Shown here: in pieces, positions 30,124 through 39,374 of the stretch | Layout: each line of letters opens with the position of its first letter | How positions within the stretch are numbered: position 1 is the stretch's first letter | Origin: Agromyces cavernae | GTDB taxonomy: Bacteria; Actinomycetota; Actinomycetes; Actinomycetales; Microbacteriaceae | Assembly: GCF_021044935.1 (NCBI RefSeq) | Contig: NZ_JAJNMP010000003.1 | Span: 62,001-126,000, forward strand | Length of the DNA stretch: 64,000 nucleotides | Reading direction: 5' to 3' | Notes under the pieces: model-generated | What the model was told of the DNA's origin: nothing | Database searches by the model: none | What the model saw: the letters and a program-made list of their open reading frames with translations, nothing else | Translations under genes and position numbers: made by a program

Positions 30124-31464
30124 ATGTCGTTCGATCTTCGGGGTATTCCGCTCGACGCCACGGCCGCCCGCACCCTCGCCGCGAAGGGCCTCGAGTATCG
30201 ACTGGTCGACACGAGCGACGTCGCCGCCGCCACGGCGTGGATCGCGGCCGACTTCCGCGGGTTCCACCATGCGCGCCCACGGCAGGTCAGCGTCGACTAC
30301 GACCTCGCCGTGATCGCCGAGCGGCGGGTGCAGGGCGTCTACGACCCCACGATCAGCGACCCCGCGATCCCGGTCGCAACCGTCTCGAGCTGGCCCACCG
30401 GGCTCAGCGTGCCCGGCGGGCGCAGCGTCGACGCCTGGGCGGTCAGCTCGGTCACGGTCTCGCCCACCCACCGCCGGCGCGGCATCGCCCGGGCGCTCAT
30501 GCTCGCCGAACTCGAGAACGCCCGCGCCGCGGGCGCCGCGCTCGCGGTCCTCACCGCCACCGAGGCGACGATCTACGGTCGCTTCGGGTACGCCCCGGCT
30601 GCGCGAGCCGCCACCGTGCACGTCGACCGACGGCGCACCCACTGGATCGGCCCCGACGCGCCGGGGCGCGTGCAGTTCGTCGAGGCCGAAGACCTGCGCA
30701 GGATCGCTCCGGCGCTCGCGCGGCGCGCGGTCGCCCGCACGCCGGGCGAGATCGACCGGTGGCCCGGCATCCTCGATCGGGCGCTCGGCCTCGTCGACCC
30801 CGAAGGCGAGCACTCGCGGCGCAAGCGCGTCGTGCGCTACGACGACGAGCAGGGCAACCCGCAGGGCTTCGCCGTGTTCCAGGTGGTTCGCGAACCCAAT
30901 GAGCACGGCGTCGTCGAGTTCGACTTCCTCGCCGCCGCGACCGACGACGCCGAGCGGGCGCTCTGGCGCTTCCTCGTCGAACAGGACTTCGTCACGAGCG
31001 TTCGGGGTCTGCTGCGCTCGGTGGACGAGCCGCTGCCATGGCTGCTCGAAGACCCGCGGGCGATGACCGTGTCCGACGTGGTCGACCACCTCTGGGTGCG
31101 CGTGCTCGATCCGGTCGCCGCGCTCGGGTCGCGCCGCTACGGCACGGCCGGCACGCTCGGCATCGACGTCACCGATCCGCAGGGTCATGCGGCCGGCCGA
31201 TTCGAGCTCGTCGTCGACGAACGCGGGCGCGCCGAGGTGCAGCGCGCCGATGGCGCCGGAGCCGGTGCCGGCGGGTCGACCGCGAGTTCGACCCCGGGCA
31301 TCCGACTCGGCGTGCACGAGCTGGGCGCGATCTTCCTCGGCGGCGTGCGACCGTCGGTCCTGGCCCGAGCGGGTCGGCTGACCCTCTCGGCGCCCCGAAC
31401 GGCCGAGCTCGCCGACCGCATGTTCCTCGGCCCGCGCACGCCGCACCTCAGCATCTGGTTCTGA
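30124..31464 (+). CDS. Eis-family GNAT N-acetyltransferase
   Basis: 446 residues with the three-part Eis layout: an N-terminal GNAT domain with VSPTHRRRGIARALM (acetyl-CoA loop) at about 117-131, a second GNAT-like domain, and a C-terminal SCP2-like domain. The general-acid tyrosine is in IYGRFGY. The chain ends in phenylalanine (HLSIWF), whose carboxylate is a catalytic group in mycobacterial Eis. Eis enzymes acetylate aminoglycosides and other amines at several positions; the natural substrate is unknown. It is divergent from the drug exporter. Confidence 0.88.
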   Translation: MSFDLRGIPLDATAARTLAAKGLEYRLVDTSDVAAATAWIAADFRGFHHARPRQVSVDYDLAVIAERRVQGVYDPTISDPAIPVATVSSWPTGLSVPGGRSVDAWAVSSVTVSPTHRRRGIARALMLAELENARAAGAALAVLTATEATIYGRFGYAPAARAATVHVDRRRTHWIGPDAPGRVQFVEAEDLRRIAPALARRAVARTPGEIDRWPGILDRALGLVDPEGEHSRRKRVVRYDDEQGNPQGFAVFQVVREPNEHGVVEFDFLAAATDDAERALWRFLVEQDFVTSVRGLLRSVDEPLPWLLEDPRAMTVSDVVDHLWVRVLDPVAALGSRRYGTAGTLGIDVTDPQGHAAGRFELVVDERGRAEVQRADGAGAGAGGSTASSTPGIRLGVHELGAIFLGGVRPSVLARAGRLTLSAPRTAELADRMFLGPRTPHLSIWF

Positions 31465-31559
31465 TCGCGCGACGTTCGCCGGCCTGCCGCCGGTGTCGGC
31501 ATGCGGCGTAGGCGGCCGGCGCCGGCCGCCGACACGCACCCCCAGAACGAGGGCTTGCG

Positions 31560-31573
31560 TGAGAGCGCTCCCC
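31560..31573. promoter_or_regulatory. LacI-type operator upstream of the sugar ABC genes
   Basis: TGAGAGCGCTCCCC contains the palindrome GAGAGCGCTC with the central CG step typical of LacI-family sites. It lies 173 bases before the binding-protein gene. Otherwise the 281-base gap 31465-31745 contains only this site and the ribosome site. No clear promoter is visible and no LacI gene is adjacent. Confidence 0.5.
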
Positions 31574-31745
31574 CGCCGTTCCGCGCGACAGTGGGGATTC
31601 GTCCGCCGACCGGGTCGTTCAGTTATCCAAGCGTTACCTTCGGAAATGTTCGGCACGGAGACAAATGCGGGATCATGGCCTTGCCTCCGCCAATGCCGAC
31701 GGAGACACCCGGAGGGGTCACCTCACCTTGAAGAAGGGGAGAGCC

Positions 31746-32810
31746 ATGAAGACGTCTTCATTGGTCTCTACTGCCGCGGTCGTCGGTGTCTCGGCGCTAC
31801 TGCTGGCAGGCTGTGCAACCGGTGACGGGGGCGGTGGAGAGAACACGGGCGACGCGACGGCATCGCGCGCTTGCGTGATCCTCCCCGACGCGGCCTCGTC
31901 GCCTCGCTGGGAGAACAACGACCGTCCGTACCTGCAGGAAGGACTCGAGGCTGCAGGCTTCGAGACGGACATCCAGAACGCGCAGGGCGACGTCAACAAG
32001 TACGCCACCATCGCCGACCAGCAACTCAGTCAGGGTTGCGGCGTGATGCTGCTCGTCGACTACAACGGCGCGGGCGCCGCGGTCGCCGAGAAGGCCAAGG
32101 CCGAGGGCATCCCGGTCATCGCCTACGATCGCCCGATCGCGGGCGCCGACTACTACGTGTCGTTCGACAACGCCGAGGTCGGCAGGCTCGAGGGCCAGTC
32201 GATCCTCGACGGCCTCGCCGCGGCCGGCAAGGATCCGGCGACCGCGATCGTCGTCTACATGGGCGGCGACCCCGCCGACGGCAACGCGAAGATGTTCCAT
32301 GACGGTGCCGTCGAGGTCATGGAGGCCGCCGGCATCAAGCCCGCCGCCGAACCGCCGGGCGTCTGGGACGGCGAGAAGACCGCGACGAACTTCGAACAGG
32401 CCCTCACCGGGCTCGGCGGCAAGGTCGACGCGGTCTGGGTCGCCAACGACACGAACGCCGCGGGCGTCATCACGATCCTCGACAAGAACGGCCTCGTCGT
32501 TCCCGTCTCGGGTCAGGACGCGTCGATCGCCGGCCTGCAGAACGTGCTGCTCGGCAAGCAGACCGCCACGGTCTACAAGCCGATCAAGCTCGAGGCCGAC
32601 GCCGCGGTCGAACTCGCCATCGCACTGCTCGGCGGCGAGACCCCGACGGCCGACCAGGAGCTCGAAGACGGCACGCCCTATGTGGCGGTGACGCCGCAGC
32701 TCGTCGGACCCGAGGAAGTCGTCGACGTCGTCGACGCCGGCGACGCCGACCCGGCCGAGCTCTGCCAGGGCGAAGTCCAGGCGAAGTGCGCCGAGTTCGG
32801 CATCGAATAG
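31746..32810 (+). CDS. Sugar ABC transporter substrate-binding lipoprotein (XylF/RbsB-like)
   Basis: Extracellular sugar receptor; 354 residues. Lipoprotein signal with LLAGC (Cys23). Periplasmic-binding-protein type 1 fold: VILPDAASSPRWENNDRPYL, LVDYNGAGAAVAEKAKAEGIPVIAYDRPI (first 20 residues are the hallmark), VSFDNAEVGRLEGQ, and VWVANDTNAAGVI. Sequence pattern is closest to D-xylose-type receptors. ATG 31746 follows a strong GGGGAG site. The upstream-open frame lacks a better start. It is followed by its ATPase and permease. Confidence 0.9.
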   Translation: MKTSSLVSTAAVVGVSALLLAGCATGDGGGGENTGDATASRACVILPDAASSPRWENNDRPYLQEGLEAAGFETDIQNAQGDVNKYATIADQQLSQGCGVMLLVDYNGAGAAVAEKAKAEGIPVIAYDRPIAGADYYVSFDNAEVGRLEGQSILDGLAAAGKDPATAIVVYMGGDPADGNAKMFHDGAVEVMEAAGIKPAAEPPGVWDGEKTATNFEQALTGLGGKVDAVWVANDTNAAGVITILDKNGLVVPVSGQDASIAGLQNVLLGKQTATVYKPIKLEADAAVELAIALLGGETPTADQELEDGTPYVAVTPQLVGPEEVVDVVDAGDADPAELCQGEVQAKCAEFGIE

Positions 32811-32937
32811 TCGCACCATCACGGGGTCCCGCCTTCGGCAGCACGAACGCCGGGCGCGGGGCCCCGGTTCCCCTCTCCCATGCTCCGCATCCGAGTGCCA
32901 CACTGAGAGCCAGACAGCGTCGTCGAAAGGAATCGAC

Positions 32938-33717
32938 ATGAACATGGGCGCAGATCCAGGCGGCGTGGGCGCGCCGATCATCGAGCTCGAAGGGGTCGTC
33001 AAGAGCTTCGGCCCCGTCAGCGTGCTCAAAGGTGTCGACCTCGCGGCCTACCCGGGAAAGGTCACGGCTCTGGTCGGCGACAACGGCGCCGGCAAGTCGA
33101 CGCTCATCAAGGGGCTCGCGGGAGTGCAGCCCTACGACGACGGCGTCGTGCGCTTCGACGGCGATCCGATCACCCTGCATACGCCGCGCGATGCGGCCCG
33201 ACTCGGCATCGAGGTGGTGTATCAGGATCTCGCGCTCTGCGACAACCTCGACATCGTGCAGAACATGTTCCTCGGGCGCGAGGAGACCGGCCTCGGCACG
33301 TTCGACGAGGGCCGCATGGAGAAGGAGGCATCCGACACGCTGCGCTCGCTCTCGGTGCGCACCGTGAAGTCGGTGCGCCAGAAGGTCGCGAGCCTCTCGG
33401 GCGGCCAGCGGCAGACGGTGGCGATCGCCCGCGCCGTGCTCAAGCGGGCGCGCGTCGTCATCCTCGACGAGCCGACGGCGGCGCTCGGCGTCGCCCAGAC
33501 CGAACAGGTCCTGCACCTCGTGCAGCGGCTCGCCGAGCAGGGCGTCGCCGTCATCATCATCAGCCACAACCTCGCCGACGTGTTCGAGGTGGCCGACCAC
33601 ATCAACGTGCTCTACCTCGGCCAGATGGTCGCCTCGCTCGACGCGAAGCAGACCACGCGCGACGACGTCGTCGGGTACATCACAGGCACCAAGACCCAGC
33701 AGGGAGCGAACGCATGA
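32938..33717 (+). CDS. Sugar ABC transporter ATP-binding protein (single ATPase domain)
   Basis: 259 residues with one ATPase domain, like FrcA; the related RbsA and XylG have two. Walker A VGDNGAGKST at about residue 46, Q-loop VVYQDLALC, signature LSGGQRQTVAIARAV at about 153, Walker B VVILDEPTAALG (Gly replaces the usual Asp of the D-loop), switch His in IIISHNL. The AAGGA site precedes the ATG. The stop overlaps the permease ATG. Confidence 0.92.
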   Translation: MNMGADPGGVGAPIIELEGVVKSFGPVSVLKGVDLAAYPGKVTALVGDNGAGKSTLIKGLAGVQPYDDGVVRFDGDPITLHTPRDAARLGIEVVYQDLALCDNLDIVQNMFLGREETGLGTFDEGRMEKEASDTLRSLSVRTVKSVRQKVASLSGGQRQTVAIARAVLKRARVVILDEPTAALGVAQTEQVLHLVQRLAEQGVAVIIISHNLADVFEVADHINVLYLGQMVASLDAKQTTRDDVVGYITGTKTQQGANA

Positions 33718-35006
33718 ACGCGAACCCGACGCCTCCCGGCACCATCGCACCCGACACTTCTGCGAGTGATGTCGCACCCGACCTGATCGGCAGCGGTCAA
33801 GAGGGAACGATCGGCGACCAGGTGCGAGCCTATTTCCAGCGCCTCCGCAGCGGCGACATGGGCGCGTTGCCCGCCATCGGCGGGTTCGTGGTGTTGACCA
33901 TCCTGTTCAGCTTCCTCAGCCCGTTCTTCCTCACCGAGCGCAACTTCGCCAACCTGCTGACGCAGGCGGCCACGCTGGTCATGCTCGGCATGGCCCTCGT
34001 GTTCGTGCTGCTGCTCGGTGAGATCGACCTGTCGGCTGGCGTGACGAGCGGCATGACCATGGCGCTGTTCATCGTGCTCGTGAACGTGCACGCCGTGCCG
34101 TGGATGCTCGCCCTCGCCATCGCGTTCGCGGCCGGCATCCTCACCGGTGCGCTCATCGGGTTCTTCGTCGCGAGGGTCGGCATCCCCTCGTTCGTCGTGA
34201 CCCTGGGCCTGTTCCTCGGGTATCAGGGCATCACGCTCATGATCATCGGCGCCGGCGGCCTCTACCGCGTGCAGATCTCCGAGATCACCGCCATCCAGAA
34301 CCGCAACCTCCCCGTGTGGGCGGGGTGGGCGATGCTCGTGGTCATCCTCGCGGTCTCGGCGGCGACATCGTTCTGGGACCGCGCACGGCGCACCCGCGCA
34401 GGCGTGCCGAATCGCACGATCTCGCTCGTGTGGGTCAAGCTCGGCGTCATCGCCGTGATCGGCGGCGCCGTGGTCGCGATCCTCAGCCGCAATCGCGGTC
34501 AGTCGGTCGGGGTCGTCGAGGGCGTTCCGATCGTCGTTCCGATCGTGCTCGTCATCCTCTGGATCGGCACGTTCGTGCTCGACCGCACTCGGTTCGGCCG
34601 GTACCTCTACGCGATCGGCGGCAACGCCGAGGCTGCTCGTCGCGCCGGCGTCAAGGTCATGCTCATCCGCTGGAGCGCCTTCATCGTGTGCTCCACACTC
34701 GCCGTCGTGTCGGGGCTGTTCTCGATCAGCAAGGTCGGCTCGGTCGACGCGGCCGCGGGTCGCGAGATCGTGCTCTCGGGCGTGGCCGCGGCGGTCGTCG
34801 GCGGCGTGAGTCTCTTCGGCGGCCGCGGCCGCCTGCTGCATGCCGCGATCGGCGCACTCGTGATCGCCGTGATCACGAACGGGCTCGGCCTGCTCAACCT
34901 GCCGGCCGGAGTGAACCTCGTGGTCACCGGCGGCGTGCTCATCCTCGCAGCGACGGTCGACGCGCTCTCACGGGTTCGCGCCGGCGGTTCGATCATGCGC
35001 ACGTGA
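33714..35006 (+). CDS. Sugar ABC transporter permease (XylH/FrcC-like)
   Basis: 430 residues; a hydrophilic N-terminal 50 residues, then about ten helices. Hallmarks: VMLGMALVFVLLLGEIDLSAG and VGIPSFVVTLGLFLGYQGITL in the first half, and GRYLYAIGGNAEAARRAGV (coupling loop) in the second. The length and the split middle region match XylH. ATG 33714 overlaps the stop of the ATPase gene. Confidence 0.92.
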   Translation: MNANPTPPGTIAPDTSASDVAPDLIGSGQEGTIGDQVRAYFQRLRSGDMGALPAIGGFVVLTILFSFLSPFFLTERNFANLLTQAATLVMLGMALVFVLLLGEIDLSAGVTSGMTMALFIVLVNVHAVPWMLALAIAFAAGILTGALIGFFVARVGIPSFVVTLGLFLGYQGITLMIIGAGGLYRVQISEITAIQNRNLPVWAGWAMLVVILAVSAATSFWDRARRTRAGVPNRTISLVWVKLGVIAVIGGAVVAILSRNRGQSVGVVEGVPIVVPIVLVILWIGTFVLDRTRFGRYLYAIGGNAEAARRAGVKVMLIRWSAFIVCSTLAVVSGLFSISKVGSVDAAAGREIVLSGVAAAVVGGVSLFGGRGRLLHAAIGALVIAVITNGLGLLNLPAGVNLVVTGGVLILAATVDALSRVRAGGSIMRT

Positions 35007-35025
35007 CCGCGAGACGACGATGACG

Positions 35026-35052
35026 GATGCCGCGGCACGGCGCCGCGGCATC
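35026..35052. terminator. Stem-loop between convergent genes
   Basis: A perfect 10-base stem, GATGCCGCGG with CCGCGGCATC, and a 7-base loop lie between the permease stop and the end of the convergent AI-2E family gene. There is no T-tract. Confidence 0.6.
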
Positions 35053-35065
35053 GGTCATGAGACCG

Positions 35066-36190
35066 CTACGCCGAGTCCTGCCGGGGGAACAGCACCTTCT
35101 CGATGACGATGATGAGCGACGCGGCCACCGGGATCGCGACGAGCGCTCCGAGCACGCCGCCGAGCGTGCCGCCCGCGACCGCCGCGATCACGACGAGCGC
35201 CCCGGGCACGGCGACCGCGCGGCTCATGATGCGCGGGCTCAGCACGTAGGCCTCGACCTGCATGTAGATCAGGTAGTAGATCGCCGCGGCGATCGCGGTC
35301 GCGGGCGATGCCGCGAGCGAGACGAGCGTGATGATCACCGCGCCGGTCAGGGTACCGACGAGCGGCACGAGCGAGAACAGGAACGCGATGAACGCGAGCA
35401 GGATCGGCGCGGGCGCGCCGATGATCGACAGGTAGATGAGGCTCAGCACGCCGTTGATCGAGGCGAGGCTGACCTGCCCGATGACGTAGCGGCCGACCGA
35501 GCCCGTGATCTCCTCGGAGACCTCGCGGTAGCCGCCGCGCGAGCTCGCCGGCACGAACCTGGCGGCGTAGCGCTTCATCGAGTCGAGCGAGGCGAGGAAG
35601 TAGAGGGTGAGGATGAGCACGATCGTCGCACCCGTGAACCCGCCGGCGATGCCGGCGCCGACCGCGAGGATGCCGCCCCCAAGGGCCCCGATGTTCGCGG
35701 GGTCCGCGAGCCAGTCGCCGAGCGAGGCGATGCCGTTCTGGATGGCGTCGTCGCCGACGATCGAGTTGAGCCAGACCACGAAGTCGCTCTGCTCGACATT
35801 CGCGACGATGTCGTCCCAGTTCTCGATGAGGTTCGTCGTCTCGCGCACCACGATCGGCACGATCGTGGCGATGAGACCCACGAAGAGGCCGATGACCGCG
35901 GCGAAGACGATGAGGATCGCGACCCACCTCGGCATGCCGCGCCGCTGCAGCCAGCTGACGACGGGATCGAGGCCGAGCGCGAGGAAGAGTGCGAGGGCGA
36001 CGTAGAGGATGACCGTGCCGAGCTGGCCCACGATGCCGCCCAGCAGCACCGCGAGCAGCACGCCGAGCGCGCCGACGAAGCCGATCTGGAACGCCCGGAT
36101 GCGCACCTCGGGCACGCGGGTGTTCGCGTCGCTCGTGACCTCGGCGCGCGGCGCCTCGGGTGCGACCCTCCGCTTCGTACGAATCCGCAT
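35066..36190 (-). CDS. AI-2E family transporter (DUF20, TqsA-like)
   Basis: 374 residues, about eight helices. Typical features: LFLALGLDPVVSWLQRRGMPR near residue 70, the soluble amphipathic middle, then GQVSLASINGVLSLIYL and FLFSLVPLVGTLTGAVI before the C-terminal helices. Family members are ion-driven exporters of small molecules; the substrate here is not predictable. ATG 36190 sits 7 bases after a TAGCGT -10 box, so a leaderless start is likely. Confidence 0.88.
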   Translation of the reverse strand: MRIRTKRRVAPEAPRAEVTSDANTRVPEVRIRAFQIGFVGALGVLLAVLLGGIVGQLGTVILYVALALFLALGLDPVVSWLQRRGMPRWVAILIVFAAVIGLFVGLIATIVPIVVRETTNLIENWDDIVANVEQSDFVVWLNSIVGDDAIQNGIASLGDWLADPANIGALGGGILAVGAGIAGGFTGATIVLILTLYFLASLDSMKRYAARFVPASSRGGYREVSEEITGSVGRYVIGQVSLASINGVLSLIYLSIIGAPAPILLAFIAFLFSLVPLVGTLTGAVIITLVSLAASPATAIAAAIYYLIYMQVEAYVLSPRIMSRAVAVPGALVVIAAVAGGTLGGVLGALVAIPVAASLIIVIEKVLFPRQDSA

Positions 36191-36197
36191 GGTGCCG

Positions 36198-36203
36198 ACG
36201 CTA
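36198..36203 (-). promoter_or_regulatory. Leaderless -10 box of the AI-2E family gene
   Basis: Minus-strand TAGCGT ends 7 bases before ATG 36190. Confidence 0.5.
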
Positions 36204-36317
36204 CACAGGGGCAGGGACATCCTCGTGGAATGAAAGCGCACGCCGTCGGATGCCGAAGATGGGAACCTCGCCCCGTTGGGCCGTCTTGAGGATTCGCCGG
36301 CCGAGTGGGCCGGCCCC

Positions 36318-37415
36318 TCACGCCGCCCGCGCGAGTTCGGCGCCCGCCCGCTCGAGCCACTGCACCGCATCGGACATCGCGGCTGCGCCGCTTCCGGCGA
36401 GAACAGAGAGCGAGGCGGATGCCGCGAATCCGGCCGCCTCGGGATCGGCGTCGATCGCTCCCGCGGCGAGCGCAACCGGCACCCCCGCCGCCCGCGCGAG
36501 CCGGGCGACTTCCGACGGCACCTTGCCGGCAGCCGACTGGCCGTCGAACCTGCCCTCGCCGGTGATCACGAGCGCTGCACCCTCCATCGCCTCCGGCAGT
36601 CCGATCGCCTCGGCGACGACTCGCGCCCCACCGCCCATCTGCGCGCCCCACGCGAGGAGACCGAACCCTGCCCCGCCCGCTGCACCCGCGCCGGGCGTGG
36701 CCGGGTCCACGGTCGGCACGAGCCCGGCCAGCCGCGCGAGGTTCGACTCGAGCGCTCCGACAACAGCGGGAGTCGCGCCCTTCTGCGGCCCGAACACGGC
36801 GGCGGCCCCGGCGGGACCGAGGAGCGGATTGGTCACGTCGCCGAGGATGACCGCACCGCCGCGCGGCAACGGGCGGAGGGTCGAGAGGCGAACCTGCGCA
36901 AGGGCGCCGAGTCCACGACTGCCGAGCCGGATCGGACGACCCGCGGCGTCGAGGAGCCCCGCGCCGAGCGCGGCGAGCGCGCCGGCACCGCCATCGGTCG
37001 ACGCGCTGCCACCGAGCGCCAACAGCAACCGTTGTACGCCGTGATCGAGTGCCGCGGCGATGGCCTCGCCGAACCCTGCCGTGTGTGCGTCGAGGGGTGC
37101 CAGCGAATCGAGAAGGGTAATGCCCGACGTCGAGGCGAGCTCCACGACTCCCGTGCGGTGGGGACCGGGAAGCAGCAGCCACGACGACTCGACCGGCTCC
37201 GAGACCGGACCGCGCACCGTGACCGGCATGCGCACCGCGCCAGGAACAGCGGCGGCGAACGCGTCGAGGGTCCCCTCGCCGCCGTCGGCCATGGGGCGCT
37301 GCACCACGTCGTCGCCGGGACGCACGGTGCACCACCCGCGGGCGAGGGCGGCCGCGGCATCCGTCGCGCTCACCGTGCCCTTGAACGAATCGGGAGCGAA
37401 GACGATACGACTCAC
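36318..37415 (-). CDS. Glycerate kinase (GlxK/GarK type)
   Basis: Phosphorylates glycerate to 2-phosphoglycerate. 365 residues: APDSFKGTVSATDAAAAL at the N-terminus, PMADGGEGTLDAF, ELASTSGITLL, LLALGGSASTDGGAGAL, and VITGEGRFDGQSAAGKVP near the C-terminus, all hallmarks of the family. GTG 37415 overlaps the stop of the ThuA-like gene (GTGA), so the two form one operon behind a LacI operator. It would feed glycerate from the neighbouring sugar pathway into glycolysis (inference). Confidence 0.93.
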   Translation of the reverse strand: MSRIVFAPDSFKGTVSATDAAAALARGWCTVRPGDDVVQRPMADGGEGTLDAFAAAVPGAVRMPVTVRGPVSEPVESSWLLLPGPHRTGVVELASTSGITLLDSLAPLDAHTAGFGEAIAAALDHGVQRLLLALGGSASTDGGAGALAALGAGLLDAAGRPIRLGSRGLGALAQVRLSTLRPLPRGGAVILGDVTNPLLGPAGAAAVFGPQKGATPAVVGALESNLARLAGLVPTVDPATPGAGAAGGAGFGLLAWGAQMGGGARVVAEAIGLPEAMEGAALVITGEGRFDGQSAAGKVPSEVARLARAAGVPVALAAGAIDADPEAAGFAASASLSVLAGSGAAAMSDAVQWLERAGAELARAA

Positions 37416-38155
37416 GCGACACCGGTGGTCAGTGCGGGGACGCGGGAGAGCCAGTCGAGCGCGCGGGCCAGGAGCGCGCGATGCCCCGCCGACTCATACG
37501 AGCGCGCGTCGTGGCCGAGGGCGTCGTAGACGAGCCTCGAACGGCCGAACTCCCGAGCCCAGATGAGCGGATGGCGAACTCCCTCTTCCTCGTGCTCGGC
37601 GATCGGCTCGATGACGTCGAGGAGGCGGAATCCCGTGTAGCGCTCGTCGAACACGCTGAAGTCATCGAGCCCCTCGGCGATGACGTGATTGCCGACGATG
37701 TGCACAGTGGCGTCGCCGATCGGCGGATGCCAGGACACGTCACGAACCCAGCGGGCGCCGAGCGCGCGCTCGAACGCCGTGTAATCACGAAGGCTCGCGG
37801 CCGCCGTGTGCATCGCGAGGATGCCGATGCCGCGATCGATGGCCGCAGCGAGCGCGTCGTTCGCGGCCGCGACGGTCGCGGAGTCGACGATCGCGCCCGG
37901 TTCGGCGCGCTCGCTCACGGGTATGGGCGAATCGAGTACGTCGGGCGGCACCGGCCCCTCGGAGTCGCCCGCATTGACGATGACGAGGCGGACGTCGGCG
38001 CCGAGCCCCGCGAGTGCGGTATCGGGCTCATCGGCGACCTTCACCGTGAATCCCGCCGCCCGCACGATCTCCGCCAGCGCTGCACTCGTCTCGGTGAACG
38101 GATGCCATGGGTCCCGGTATCGCCCGGAGCCGCTCAGGATGATCGCCTCGGCCAT
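37412..38155 (-). CDS. ThuA-like domain protein
   Basis: 247 residues with the class-I glutamine-amidotransferase-like fold of the ThuA family: IILSGSGRYRDPWHPFTETS at the start, then GIGILAMHTAAASL, WHPPIGDATVHIVGNHVI and IWAREFGRSRLVYDALGHD. ThuA proteins occur in pathways that oxidise sugars at C3 (trehalose utilisation in rhizobia); the exact reaction is not settled. ATG 38155 has GAGGGAG upstream. First gene of the ThuA-glycerate kinase operon, divergent from the LacI gene. Confidence 0.85.
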   Translation of the reverse strand: MAEAIILSGSGRYRDPWHPFTETSAALAEIVRAAGFTVKVADEPDTALAGLGADVRLVIVNAGDSEGPVPPDVLDSPIPVSERAEPGAIVDSATVAAANDALAAAIDRGIGILAMHTAAASLRDYTAFERALGARWVRDVSWHPPIGDATVHIVGNHVIAEGLDDFSVFDERYTGFRLLDVIEPIAEHEEEGVRHPLIWAREFGRSRLVYDALGHDARSYESAGHRALLARALDWLSRVPALTTGVA

Positions 38156-38210
38156 GTCAGCTCCCTCGTCGATGCCTCCAGCGTGCCACGCACCGCGATT
38201 CGTTTGACGC

Positions 38211-38232
38211 TGGAAAGCGCTATCCATCGTAC
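38211..38232 (-). promoter_or_regulatory. LacI operator O1 next to the -10 box of the ThuA operon
   Basis: TGGAAAGCGCTATCCA (38211-38226) is a near-perfect palindrome. On the minus strand a TACGAT -10-like box (38232-38227) directly precedes it, so a bound repressor would cover the transcription start. Its reverse complement matches operator O2 at 39408-39421 in 12 of 14 positions. Confidence 0.7.
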
Positions 38233-38279
38233 CAGCCCTGCGCCCGCCCGCATCCCGACCGACGTGGAAGAATGAGGTC

Positions 38280-39344
38280 GTGGACCGCGAGACGACCCGA
38301 TCGGGTGCGACCCTGCAGGATGTGGCGCGCGAGGCCGGCGTCTCGCTCGCAACCGCTTCGCGCGTGCTCAACGGCAGCACGCGCACGGTGAACGACAAGT
38401 ACCGTCGACTCGTCGTCGACGCCGCCGCACGGCTCGACTACTCGCCCAACCTCTCGGCACAGGCGACCGCCCGCGGCATGACCACGACGGTCGCCCTCCT
38501 CGTCGCCGACATCGCCGACCCCTACTTCTCGTCGATCGCCGACGGCGTCGTCAGCGAGGCAGACCGCGAGGGCCTGATCGTGCAGATCGCGGCGACCGGC
38601 CCCGAGCCTGCTCGGGAGCTCGAGCTGGTCCGTACGCTGCGAGGGCAGCGCCCTCGAGTCATGATCCTGGCCGCCTCTCGGCACTCCACCCACGCCGCGC
38701 CGGCGCTCTCCGACGAGCTCGCCTCGTTCGAGGCGAACGGCGGCCGCGTGGCCATCGTGGGCGGTAACGAGCTGCCGTTCCGCACCCTGCCCGTCGACAA
38801 CGCCGCAGGCGCCGACGCGCTCGCCCGCGCCCTGGCAACGCTCGGCTACCGGCGCTTCGCGATGATCGCGGGCGACGAGGGCCTCACCACCTCCGACGAT
38901 CGGCTGCGCGGATTCGCCGCCGGCCTCGAGGGCTCGGGTCTCACCCTCGATTCCGAACGAGTCGTCCGGTCGGACTTCACCCGCGATGGCGGCTACGAGG
39001 GCATGCGGCGACTCGTCGAGGCCGGACTCGACGACATCGAGCTCGTATTCGCCGCGAACGACGTCATGGCGGTCGGCGCACTCGCGGCGCTTCGCGACGC
39101 CGGATTCGAACCCGGCCGGGATCTCGCCATCGCGGGATTCGACGACATCCCGACCGTGCGCGACGTGACGCCGGCACTCACCACCGTGCGCATCCCCCTC
39201 GACGAGGTGGGGCGTCGCGCGCTCCGGCTCGCACTCGACGACTTCGAGCCCGCGACCACCGCCGCCGTGCCGACCGCGGTGGTGCTGCGTGGCAGCACCC
39301 CGGCGATCTCCGCGCTGACCCCGAGGCCCCCGTCGGGCCCCTGA
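38280..39344 (+). CDS. LacI-family transcriptional repressor
   Basis: 354 residues. LacI HTH and hinge helix at residues 10-60 (LQDVAREAGVSLATASRVLN, then YSPNLSAQATARGM). The effector domain follows, with PYFSSIADGVVSEADREG, AIVGG, VFAANDVMAVGALAAL and IAGFDDIP. GTG 38280 is the only sensible start. The gene sits between two target arms and very probably binds O1 (38211) and O2 (39408). The inducer is unknown. Confidence 0.92.
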   Translation: MDRETTRSGATLQDVAREAGVSLATASRVLNGSTRTVNDKYRRLVVDAAARLDYSPNLSAQATARGMTTTVALLVADIADPYFSSIADGVVSEADREGLIVQIAATGPEPARELELVRTLRGQRPRVMILAASRHSTHAAPALSDELASFEANGGRVAIVGGNELPFRTLPVDNAAGADALARALATLGYRRFAMIAGDEGLTTSDDRLRGFAAGLEGSGLTLDSERVVRSDFTRDGGYEGMRRLVEAGLDDIELVFAANDVMAVGALAALRDAGFEPGRDLAIAGFDDIPTVRDVTPALTTVRIPLDEVGRRALRLALDDFEPATTAAVPTAVVLRGSTPAISALTPRPPSGP

Positions 39345-39374
39345 TGCCCACCGCGAGGCACCGGCGAAGCACAC

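Noticed and set aside
28612..31656. Long minus-strand frame that would extend the MFS transporter by about 580 residues
   Set aside because: The extension is antisense to the Eis gene and has no domain. A ribosome site and first helix support the start at 29898.
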